From the NCBI GenBank assembly GCA_963784675.1, contig CAWASE010000016.1:92187-156186 (forward strand): 64,000 nucleotides of DNA, in the 5' to 3' direction. Origin of the DNA: SCTD01 sp963784675. Its GTDB lineage: Bacteria; Actinomycetota; Actinomycetes; Mycobacteriales; SCTD01. The notes beneath the pieces were generated by a model. That model had not been told where the DNA came from. It searched no databases and saw only the letters and a list, made by a program, of their open reading frames with translations. Shown one piece after another: positions 34,111 to 41,525 of this stretch. The first letter of the stretch is position 1, and every line of letters starts with the position of its first letter. A program made the translations under genes and the position numbers.

Positions 34111-35183
34111 CGTCGCTGCGGGTGGCGTTGCTGGCCGGCGCCCGTTTCCCGCTGCGCGAGCCGTTCGCAGGTGGTCTGGAGGCGCAGACCTGGCTGCTCG
34201 CGCACGCGCTCGGTCGACGCGGAGCCGAGGTCACCGTGCACACGGTGGCCGGCACGGACGACGAGCTGCGGCAGCGTCACTATCCGACTGCGCCGGTGCT
34301 GTCGGCGGCGGCTCGGCAGGACGTCTCGTTGGGTCCGGCGGGTGCGCTGGGCGACCATCACGCCTTTCTCGACGCGATGCTGTCGCTCGCCGAGTCCGGT
34401 GACGTGGACGTGATCGTCAACAACACGATGCATCACCTGCCGATCGCGCTGGCCAGGTTGGTCCGGCCCCCGGTCGTCACTGCCCTGCACACGCCGCCGA
34501 CCGCCTGGGCCGAGGCAGCGGTCGCGCTGCCGCTGCCGCCCTCGGCCCGGTTCGTGGCGGTGAGCGCCTTCACCGCCGCGGCGTGGTCGCCGGCGGTGCA
34601 GGCGTCCGTCGTGCCGAACGGGATCGACCTGTCCCGCTGGCGACCGGGACCGGGCGGGAAGGATGCGGTCTGGACCGGACGGCTGGTGCCGGAGAAGGCC
34701 CCGCACCGGGCCATCGACGTCGCTCGCGCCGCGGGGCTGCACCTGCGGCTGGCGGGTCCCGCCCACGACCGCGACTACTGGGACGCCGAGGTCGCGCCGC
34801 GACTGGGCCGGCACGCGACCTACGTCGGGCACCTTCGTCAGCGTGAGCTGGCCGAGCTCGTCGGGTCGAGCTGCGTGAGCCTGGTGACCCCGGTCTGGGA
34901 CGAGCCCTTCGGACTCGTCGTGCTGGAGTCGCTCGCCTGCGGGACCCCGGTGGCGGCGTGGGCGCGCGGCGGCATCCCGGAGATCCTCGATGCCGGTTCG
35001 GGGTGCACCGCGACCGCCTCCGACGACGACGCGCTGGTCGAGGCGGTGCACGCGGCCGCCGGTCTGGGCCGGCAGGCGTGCCGGCGACGGGCGGAGGAGA
35101 TCGGCAGCGACACCGCCATGGCGGACGGCTATCTCCGCGTCTGCACCGGCGCGCTGGGGGCGTTCGCCGAGCAGGGTGCGTGA
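34107..35183 (+). CDS. Family 4-type glycosyltransferase
   Basis: GT-B fold retaining glycosyltransferase of 358 residues. N-terminal acceptor domain with GARFPLREPFAGGLEAQTWLLAHAL; the donor domain begins around VVPNGIDLSRWRPG (residue 170) and carries the E-x7-E motif in PVWDEPFGLVVLESLACGTPVAAWARGGIPEIL near residue 270. GTGA overlap with the preceding gene. The likely donor is a nucleotide-activated hexose. Context suggests assembly of the same glycan as its neighbours. Confidence 0.85.
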   Translation: MTSLRVALLAGARFPLREPFAGGLEAQTWLLAHALGRRGAEVTVHTVAGTDDELRQRHYPTAPVLSAAARQDVSLGPAGALGDHHAFLDAMLSLAESGDVDVIVNNTMHHLPIALARLVRPPVVTALHTPPTAWAEAAVALPLPPSARFVAVSAFTAAAWSPAVQASVVPNGIDLSRWRPGPGGKDAVWTGRLVPEKAPHRAIDVARAAGLHLRLAGPAHDRDYWDAEVAPRLGRHATYVGHLRQRELAELVGSSCVSLVTPVWDEPFGLVVLESLACGTPVAAWARGGIPEILDAGSGCTATASDDDALVEAVHAAAGLGRQACRRRAEEIGSDTAMADGYLRVCTGALGAFAEQGA

Positions 35184-36187
35184 CCCGCCCGCTCGGCTGG
35201 TACGTCCACCACCACGGCCGAGGTCACCTCGCGAGGTTGCTGGCGGTCGCTCCGTACCTGACGCGGCCGGTCGTCGGACTGTCCTCGCTGCCCCGTCCAT
35301 CGCGCTGGACCGGCGAGTGGGTGGTGCTCCCGCGCGACGACGAGCCGCTGCCCGCGGACGACCCCACCCGTGCCGGACGCTGGCACTGGCTGCCGGGCGA
35401 CCACGACGGCTTCACCGGCCGGATGCAGGCGGTGGCGTCCTGGGTGCTGGAGCAGCAGCCGGCCGCCATGGTCAGCGACGTGTCCATGGAGGTGCTGGCG
35501 CTGTCGGCTCTGCTGGGGGTGCGGACGGCCGCGGTGCTGCAGGCCGGCGAGCGGGTCGATCCGGCGCACGCGACCGGCCTGGCCACGGCAGACCTGCTGC
35601 TCGCGCCCTGGCCGCTGCTGCAGCCGGGACTCCGCACGGTCGTGACGGGACTGCTGTCGGGCGTCGACGGGGGACGTCCGCCGCCCCGCCCCGGGCGTCG
35701 CCGCGTGCTCGTCCTGCTGGGCGCGGGCGGGTGCGACTTCGGCGTCGAGGAGGTGGAGGCCACTGCGGCAGTGACACCCGGATGGCAGTGGTCGGTCGTG
35801 GGAGGCGGCGGGGGCGGCGGGGACGCCGTACAGCACCACGGCTGGGTGGACGACGTCGCACCGTTGCTGCACGCCGCCGACGTCGTCGTGACCACAGCCG
35901 GGCTGGGCGCGGTGGGCGAGGTCGCGGCGGCCCGTCGTCCGGCTCTGTTGCTGCCGCAAGCACGGCCTTTCGCCGAGCAGGCGGCGCTGGCCGACGCGGT
36001 GCTCGTCGCGGGAGCGCCGGTACTCCTTCGATCGGCCTGGCCGGACGACCGGCAGTGGCCGGGGCTGCTCGCTGCCCTCGACGCACTTGACGGCGCACCG
36101 TGGTCCGGGCTGCACGACGGCCAGGGTGCCGCGCGGATGGCGGCGGCGCTGGAGCACCTGGCGACCGGTGCTGCCCCCGCGGAGTGA
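35180..36187 (+). CDS. MurG/UGT-like glycosyltransferase
   Basis: GT-B fold glycosyltransferase of 335 residues. The N-terminus YVHHHGRGHLARLLAVAPYL contains the histidine-glycine acceptor loop of MurG-like enzymes, and the C-terminal donor site contains VLVLLGAGG, WVDDVAPLLHAADVVVTTAGLGAVGEVAAARRPALLLPQARPFAEQ (near residue 240). A run of glycines (VVGGGGGGGDAV) lies near residue 210. GTGA overlap with the upstream gene. The donor is not identifiable. Confidence 0.82.
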   Translation: MTRPLGWYVHHHGRGHLARLLAVAPYLTRPVVGLSSLPRPSRWTGEWVVLPRDDEPLPADDPTRAGRWHWLPGDHDGFTGRMQAVASWVLEQQPAAMVSDVSMEVLALSALLGVRTAAVLQAGERVDPAHATGLATADLLLAPWPLLQPGLRTVVTGLLSGVDGGRPPPRPGRRRVLVLLGAGGCDFGVEEVEATAAVTPGWQWSVVGGGGGGGDAVQHHGWVDDVAPLLHAADVVVTTAGLGAVGEVAAARRPALLLPQARPFAEQAALADAVLVAGAPVLLRSAWPDDRQWPGLLAALDALDGAPWSGLHDGQGAARMAAALEHLATGAAPAE

Positions 36188-36221
36188 GTGCCGGTCCGGT
36201 GGGCATAGCGCAGTTGCGTCG

Positions 36222-36246
36222 GGCCCCTGGCCGCCCGGCAGGGGCC
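36222..36246 (+). terminator. Hairpin between glycosyltransferase and acyl-CoA dehydrogenase genes
   Basis: GGCCCCTG (36222-36229) and CAGGGGCC (36239-36246) form a perfect 8-base stem with a 9-base loop in the 136-base gap after the third glycosyltransferase. No U-tract follows. It may be a rho-independent-like terminator or attenuator dividing the cluster into two transcripts. Confidence 0.4.
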
Positions 36247-36323
36247 GCAGCGCGGTCCCCGTCCGACGCGCCACCCAGGTCTGGCGGCCCGCCCGCCGCC
36301 GTGACCCCGCCCGGAGGTTGCCC

Positions 36324-37358
36324 GTGCCCGACGCCGTCCTGCCCGCACGCTCCGACGTGCCGTCGTGGCTGGCCGGGCAGGATCTGACCGGGCTCGACGA
36401 GCCCGCGGAGGCTGCCCGCGCCGTCCGGCGGCTGGTGCAGAGCGGTGCGTTGGACCGGCTGCGGGAAGGGTCGACGGCGGAACGCTTCCAGGGCCTGTCG
36501 GACCTCGGGCGTGCCGATCTGGTGCTGGCGCGCCTCGCCGAGGGACACCTGGATGCCGCGACGATCCTGGTCGAGCTGGGCGGGTTGCCTCCCGGACCCG
36601 ACCAGGTCTGGGGGGTCTGGGCGGCAGACCCGCCGCACCGACGGGTCACGGCCCAGCCCGGCCCGCAGGGCTGGACCCTGAACGGCACGAAGGGATGGTG
36701 CAGCGGCGCCGCCGCCTGCACCCACGCGCTCGTGTCCGCGCACGCCGACGACGGCTACCGCCTGTTCGCGGTCGAGCTGACCGCCGGGGCGCGCGCGGTC
36801 GACGGCAGCTGGCCGGCGGTCGGCATGGCCGGCAGCGACAGCCGCGAGGTCCTTCTCGACGGGGTCGTCGCGACGCCGGTGGGCGGCCCGGGCGACTACC
36901 TGGACCGCGACGGCTTCTGGCCGGGCGGCGCAGGCGTCGCCGCCGTCTGGATCGGCGGCGCGCACGGGGTCGCGGACGCGCTGGCAGCCGCAGACGCACG
37001 ACGCGCGCTGGGCCCGCACGCCCTGGCGCACGCCGGCGCGGTGGACGGGCTGCTGGCCGCCGCCGATGCGCTGCTGTCCCGCACGGCGGCGCTGCTGGAG
37101 GCGCAACCGCACGACCGGTCCGCGGGGCAGCTGCACGCGCGCCGGCTGCGCGACCTCGCCGACCGCACCGTCGGGGAGGTCGTGGACCGGGTCGGCCGCG
37201 CGCTGGGTGCCGGCCCGCTGTGCACCGACCGCGTCCACGCGCGCCGGGTGGCCGACCTCACCGTCTACGTCCGGCAGAGCCATGCCGAGCGGGACGCCGA
37301 GGCGCTCGGCCGCCTGTCCCTGGACGCAGGTCGCGGCGCCGCCGGAGCGCGCACGTGA
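36324..37358 (+). CDS. Acyl-CoA dehydrogenase-like flavoprotein
   Basis: A 344-residue protein of the acyl-CoA dehydrogenase fold: an N-terminal helical domain, a beta domain with GWTLNGTKGWCSGAAACTHALVSA near residue 114 (typical FAD-binding segment), and a C-terminal four-helix domain. The length is shorter than standard enzymes (about 380), and the catalytic Glu could not be placed, so activity on acyl-CoA is uncertain. GGAGG at 36312-36316 precedes the GTG at 36324. The next gene (PIG-L) overlaps it by four bases. Confidence 0.75.
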   Translation: MPDAVLPARSDVPSWLAGQDLTGLDEPAEAARAVRRLVQSGALDRLREGSTAERFQGLSDLGRADLVLARLAEGHLDAATILVELGGLPPGPDQVWGVWAADPPHRRVTAQPGPQGWTLNGTKGWCSGAAACTHALVSAHADDGYRLFAVELTAGARAVDGSWPAVGMAGSDSREVLLDGVVATPVGGPGDYLDRDGFWPGGAGVAAVWIGGAHGVADALAAADARRALGPHALAHAGAVDGLLAAADALLSRTAALLEAQPHDRSAGQLHARRLRDLADRTVGEVVDRVGRALGAGPLCTDRVHARRVADLTVYVRQSHAERDAEALGRLSLDAGRGAAGART

Positions 37359-38101
37359 GCAGCCCGGTCATCGCCGGGGACGGCGTGCCCGACGCGTACT
37401 GGCGCGCGGAGCTCACGTCGCGACCGCTCCCCACACCGGACCTCGGCGGGCTGCGCGGGCGCGTCGTCGTGCTGGCAGCCCACCCGGACGACGAGGTGCT
37501 CGGGGTCGGCGGCCTGCTGGCGCACCTCGGCGCCCGTGGCGTGCGGCCGCTGCTGGCATGGGCCACCGACGGCGAGGCCTCGCACCCCGACGCCCCGCTG
37601 CACCTGGTCCAGGACCTCGCCGCCACCCGGCGGGCCGAGTCGCTCGCCGCCGTCGACGAGCTCGGTGTCCGACCCGACGCCGTCCTGCACCTCGGTCTTC
37701 CCGACAGCGGCCTTCGAGAAGCGTCTGAGGCGCTGCAGCAGGCGCTCTCGGACCTGCTGCGGCCCGACGACCTGGTGCTCGCGCCCTGGGCGGGCGACGG
37801 CCACCCGGACCACGAGGCGGTCGGAGCGATCGCCGGACGACTGCGGGGCGAGCGCGGCTTCCGCCTGTGGCAGTACCCGATCTGGGCGTGGCACTGGGCC
37901 GCTCCCGGGGACCCGGCGCTGCCCTGGGACACCGCGACCGGTTACGTCCTGGCGCCGTCGGAGCAGCAGCGCAAGGCACGGGCGGTCGAGCGTTTCATCA
38001 GCCAGATCGCGCCGCTCGGACCCGAGCCCGGCTGCGACGCGGTGCTGTCGCCGGCGGTGCTGGCTCGTTTCGCCCGACCTGTGGAGGTGCTGTTCCCGTG
38101 A
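37355..38101 (+). CDS. PIG-L family deacetylase
   Basis: Zinc-dependent N-acetylglucosamine deacetylase of the PIG-L/MshB type, 248 residues. The metal and catalytic motif AAHPDDEVLGVGG lies near residue 41 (His, Asp-Asp) and the second DGHPDHEAVGAI near residue 150. It removes N-acetyl groups from amino sugars such as GlcNAc-linked lipids or mycothiol precursors. GTGA overlaps at both ends place it firmly in the operon. Length and sequence differ from MshB, so a mycothiol role is unlikely. Confidence 0.87.
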   Translation: MSSPVIAGDGVPDAYWRAELTSRPLPTPDLGGLRGRVVVLAAHPDDEVLGVGGLLAHLGARGVRPLLAWATDGEASHPDAPLHLVQDLAATRRAESLAAVDELGVRPDAVLHLGLPDSGLREASEALQQALSDLLRPDDLVLAPWAGDGHPDHEAVGAIAGRLRGERGFRLWQYPIWAWHWAAPGDPALPWDTATGYVLAPSEQQRKARAVERFISQIAPLGPEPGCDAVLSPAVLARFARPVEVLFP

Positions 38102-38703
38102 CGCTGGACGCTGAAGGTCTGCGCGCGATGTACGCCCGCGCCGCAGACCCCTGGGGCTTTCGCCGTCACTTCTACGAGCAGCGCAAGCGTGCCCTGACCG
38201 TGGCCAGCCTGCCGGCCGCGCGCTTCACCTCGGCCTTCGAGCCAGGCTGCTCGATCGGGCTGCTCACCCGCGAGCTGGCGCCGCGCTGCGACCGGCTGCT
38301 GGCGACCGACCTGGTGCCGGCAGCGGTCGACACCGCGAGGACGGAGGTGGTCGACCAGCCGCACGTGCAGGTCGAGGTGATGACGGTTCCGCAGCAGTGG
38401 CCGACGGGCACCTTCGACCTCATCGTGCTGTCCGAGCTCGGCTACTACCTGGCCGAGGCCGACCTGGATCGGCTCGTGGGCCTGCTGCGTGGCGCGCTGA
38501 CACCTGACGGCACGGTCGTCGCCTGCCACTGGCGCCATCCCGTCGCCGAGCACGTGCGGGGCGGCGACGAGGTGCACGAGCGCTTGCTCGCGGCCTCCGG
38601 GCTGGTCCCGCTCGCGCGGCACCTCGAGGAAGACTTCCTGCTGGACGTGCTGGTGCCGCCGCCGGCCCGCTCGGTGGCGCGGCGCTCCGGGCTGGTGACG
38701 TGA
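38098..38703 (+). CDS. SAM-dependent methyltransferase (NodS-like)
   Basis: Class I methyltransferase of 201 residues. Motif I reads EPGCSIGLLTRELAPRC near residue 46, with LLATDLV at the acidic strand-2 end and LSELGYYLAEADL near residue 105. The N-terminal DPWGFRRHFYEQRKRALT is typical of NodS-type methyltransferases, which N-methylate a deacetylated glucosamine in Nod factor synthesis. Placement directly after a PIG-L deacetylase supports a comparable deacetylate-then-methylate step. GTGA overlaps on both sides. Confidence 0.85.
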   Translation: MTLDAEGLRAMYARAADPWGFRRHFYEQRKRALTVASLPAARFTSAFEPGCSIGLLTRELAPRCDRLLATDLVPAAVDTARTEVVDQPHVQVEVMTVPQQWPTGTFDLIVLSELGYYLAEADLDRLVGLLRGALTPDGTVVACHWRHPVAEHVRGGDEVHERLLAASGLVPLARHLEEDFLLDVLVPPPARSVARRSGLVT

Positions 38704-39410
38704 ACGACGCCTTCCGACGGCTGGACGCGGTCGGGGTCATCGTCCCGGCGCGCGACGAGCAGCTGCTGCTGCCGGTCTGTCTGGGCGCCCTCGAGCGCGC
38801 CGTCGAGGAGCTGCAGCAGGCTCGACCGTGGATGTCGGTCCGCGTGCTCGTGGTGCTCGACAGCTGCACCGACGCCTCCGCGGAGATCGTCGCCGCATCC
38901 CGGCACGGTGGCCTCAGCGTGCAGCGGCGGTGCGTCGGGGCGGCCCGGGCCGACGGCGTCGCCGAGGTGCGCACGCTGCTGGCCCCGGTGCCTGAGGACC
39001 GACTGTGGCTGGCCACCACCGACGCCGACAGCGCAGTCCCGTCGAACTGGCTGGTGCATCAGATCGAGCTCGCCGAGGCCGGCGCCGAGGCCGTGCTCGG
39101 CATCGTCGCGGTCGACAGCTGGGACGGCCGTGCACCCGACGTCCGCGCGGCGTGGGCCGCCGGCTACGTTGCCCAGGACGGTCACCACCACGTCCACGGC
39201 GCGAACCTGGGGCTTCGCGCAGACGTCTACCGCGAAGCGGGGGGCTTCTCCGCGCTGCCGTTGCACGAGGACGTCGAGCTCATCCGCTCGTTGCCGTCGG
39301 GCAGCCGGGTGGTCCGGACCGCGGGCGCGCCCGTCCGGACGAGCGCGCGTCGCGACACCCGCGCCGCCGGGGGCTTCGGCGGTTTCCTGGACGAGCTGGA
39401 GGCAGGCTGA
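38700..39410 (+). CDS. Family 2 glycosyltransferase
   Basis: GT-A fold glycosyltransferase of 236 residues. The N-terminal IVPARDEQLLLPVCLGAL is the nucleotide-sugar site, LATTDADSAVPSNWL carries the DxD motif near residue 105, and HEDVELIRSLP near residue 191 the ED motif. GTGA overlap with the methyltransferase. It is the last gene of the carbohydrate cluster and the last gene of recognisable core chromosome before the defence island. Confidence 0.84.
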   Translation: MNDAFRRLDAVGVIVPARDEQLLLPVCLGALERAVEELQQARPWMSVRVLVVLDSCTDASAEIVAASRHGGLSVQRRCVGAARADGVAEVRTLLAPVPEDRLWLATTDADSAVPSNWLVHQIELAEAGAEAVLGIVAVDSWDGRAPDVRAAWAAGYVAQDGHHHVHGANLGLRADVYREAGGFSALPLHEDVELIRSLPSGSRVVRTAGAPVRTSARRDTRAAGGFGGFLDELEAG

Positions 39411-39812
39411 ACGCACGCAACCAGCTGTCGAGGCTGGCGTGCAGAATTCGGAGCAGCACCGACGGTCCCGTGCGGACCGCAGGTCGGGTGGACGCGCGCC
39501 GCACTCGGCCTCACCTGCGGTTTTGCTGGTGCCCCCGGGGGGATACCAACAACATGGGAACGGCGTCAGGTCCGCGTCGATCTCGCTGGTGAGCTCATCC
39601 TGCCTCCCGTCGTTGTTGCTGGTGCTGCCCGGCGGAGCCGATGAGCCGGTCGATGGAGGCGATCATCATCCGGCGAGCGCGGAGGGACGAGGGTGCGCGG
39701 GGGCTCACGATCGACTCGGGACGTCCCGAGTTGTGTCCCGGACTCGCCCGTGGACGGCTCAACCGGTCGCGTGAATCATGATGTCCCAAGTCGGCTGGGA
39801 TCGGGCGACTGT
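39411..39812. other. 402-base gap at the core/island boundary
   Basis: No convincing gene on either strand, no tRNA and no integrase is seen. The gap separates the intact carbohydrate operon from a run of frame-broken defence genes. It holds a perfect 18-base palindrome (39714-39731) and otherwise unremarkable sequence. It may mark the insertion boundary of the island. Confidence 0.5.
39714..39731. repeat. Perfect 18-base palindrome
   Basis: ACTCGGGACGTCCCGAGT equals its own complement across all 18 bases. It sits in the non-coding gap next to the left end of the defence island, about 80 bases before the stop of its last gene. It could be an operator, a dimer-recombinase site or a terminator core. 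Confidence 0.7.
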
Positions 39813-40521
39813 CTACCTCGAGGCAGGCTCGAGGTGCCGGCTCAATCGCTCGGCAAGCTCGAGGGTCAGGCCCTTCAGGACGTCGAGCGGCACCTTCGCG
39901 ACCAGCAGGGGCACGTACGGCTGGCCGTCGTGCCCCACGTCGAATCGGCCGTTCTCCAGCGGAAGCACCTCGAGAGCGAAGTCCTTCCGCTCCTTGCTGC
40001 AGAAGCGCTCGACGACCTTCTGGGCCGTCGTCTCCCTTCGGCAGGGAAGTTGCACACCGAACGGCTTACGCTTGTCGTCCTTGATCCACGGCGAGCTCGT
40101 GAACACGTATCCACGGATGAGACCTCCGCTGTCGCCCGTTGTCGTAAAGCCCGTGGGGCGGAAGTGGAACTTCTCATCGGGGGCGGGGTGACTCAACGCA
40201 TCGCGCAGATGGGTGAGCAGACCGGCGCCCGTCAACGGTTCCGGGAACGTGTCCTCGACGACCAGGGAGGTCGTCAGCCCCAAGCAGTTGGGATGGTCGT
40301 TCAGCGGCTCCTCGAGGTCGGAGAGGCTGCTTGGCGTCGTGTACTTCAGCAGCTCCGCGCACTGGGTGAGCAGCGAGTGCAGCGTGCAGATCGTCAGGGT
40401 CGCTTCGTACCGGTCGGGTCTCGGGCTGGGCTGCGGCGAACTGCAGGTACTGCTTGAGCAGCTTGCCGGCGTTGCCTGCATGACCGGCCTGGACCCCGTC
40501 GAACCGTCGGGCGTGTTCCAT
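39813..40521 (-). CDS. HEPN-like protein (one frame break)
   Basis: About 235 codons when two frames are joined at about 40425. The N-terminal part (MEHARRFDGVQAGHAGNAGKLL) is followed by DRYEATLTICTLHSLLTQCAELL and LTHLRDALSHPAPDEKF. RDALSH fits the HEPN ribonuclease motif R-x4-H, and the arrangement recalls the 'pEK499_p136' HEPN group. HEPN proteins are often toxins or antiviral RNases. The ATG at 40521 follows the methyltransferase stop by one base, so the two are co-transcribed. The family name is recognised by eye only. Confidence 0.55.
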
Positions 40522-40522
40522 G

Positions 40523-41393
40523 TCAGGTCCCCTCAGCGCGCTTGGCTCGGCCGGCCACGAGGACGCCGAGGTCGGTGCTTACGCGCAGCAGGCCATCGTT
40601 CGCGGTCGCGCGCATGACCGAGACGATGGCATCCCCCAGTTGTTGCATCGTCACGCCGATGTCGTGGGTGAGTGCCCGAGAGTGGATCAGGCTCGGCAGC
40701 GTGAGCGTCCACCAGCTCGTCGACAGGCACGAGCAGTGTGTCCTCGAAGCCGCGGTAGGTCACAACGTCGAAAGCCGGCGCCAGCACTCGGATGCCGTCT
40801 TCCAACACGAAGGGTCGCGAGCCGAAACTCCGCATCTTGCGGTCGCTGAGCTGCTGCGCCTCCTCGGGTGAGCGTCCCAGGACCATCAAGGCCTCGCGCA
40901 GCCAGGTGAAGGATTCGCTCATGTGGCGTGATCCGTAGCCTGCGATCAGGAGCGACCCCTCCGGCCGAAGCCACTCCCGAGCATTGTTGAGGCACTGGTG
41001 GACGGCGTCCCGTCGCGGCATCAGGTGCAGGACGAGGTTCAGCATCACGAGGTCAAGGCTGTTCGTTGGAAAGATCGAGGCGTCCAGCGCATCGCCGGGC
41101 ATGGTCCGGATCGGGAGTCCCTCACGGCTGGCGGCGGCACTTGAGAACATCGAGCGCCACGCGCGTTCGATCACTCCGACCACCTCGACCGGCGCGTCGG
41201 GCACGGTCGAACGGCCGACGAGCGCGCGGGCCAGCGGCAGGGTGAAGCGTCCGTCACCACAGCCCACGTCGGCAGCCGCAGTGACATCGGAGAGGTCAAG
41301 CTGGGCCAGCGCCCAGGACGCGAAAGGTTGGGGGGCTGTGCTGTAGCGGTCTTCGAAAGTGCCGTGTGTCTCGGGCCCAACGGTTGCGTTCAT
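40523..41393 (-). CDS. Class I SAM-dependent methyltransferase (one frame break)
   Basis: About 290 codons. Motif I is ADVGCGDGRFTLPLARAL near residue 40, with DLVMLNLVLHLMPR near residue 110 and GSLLIAGYGSRHMS near residue 140, as in small-molecule or tRNA methyltransferases of the UbiE type. No DNA-methylase NPPY-type motif is visible. A frame break at about 40705 separates the last 60 codons (WTLTLPSLIHSRALTHDIGVTM). It is transcribed just ahead of the HEPN-like gene and 132 bases after the helicase stop. Its target is unknown. Confidence 0.65.
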
Positions 41394-41525
41394 GGCTACT
41401 CCAAGTCAACGCTCGGTCGGGCTTGGGTGCCGCAGAATCCGCTGCCGAACGTGTGGCCGAAAGTGAACCAACGGGGTCCGACATCTGGGCGTGGACGTCC
41501 CCATCGCGCTCGCTGAATCGGGGCG

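Noticed and set aside
37355..38101. MshB mycothiol deacetylase
   Set aside because: PIG-L motif present, but context (glycosyltransferases, NodS-like methyltransferase) and shorter length do not match the mycothiol pathway.
39411..39812. tRNA or integrase at the left island boundary
   Set aside because: No T-loop (GGTTCGAAT-type) sequence or cloverleaf arms and no recombinase motif could be found, so no attachment site can be assigned.
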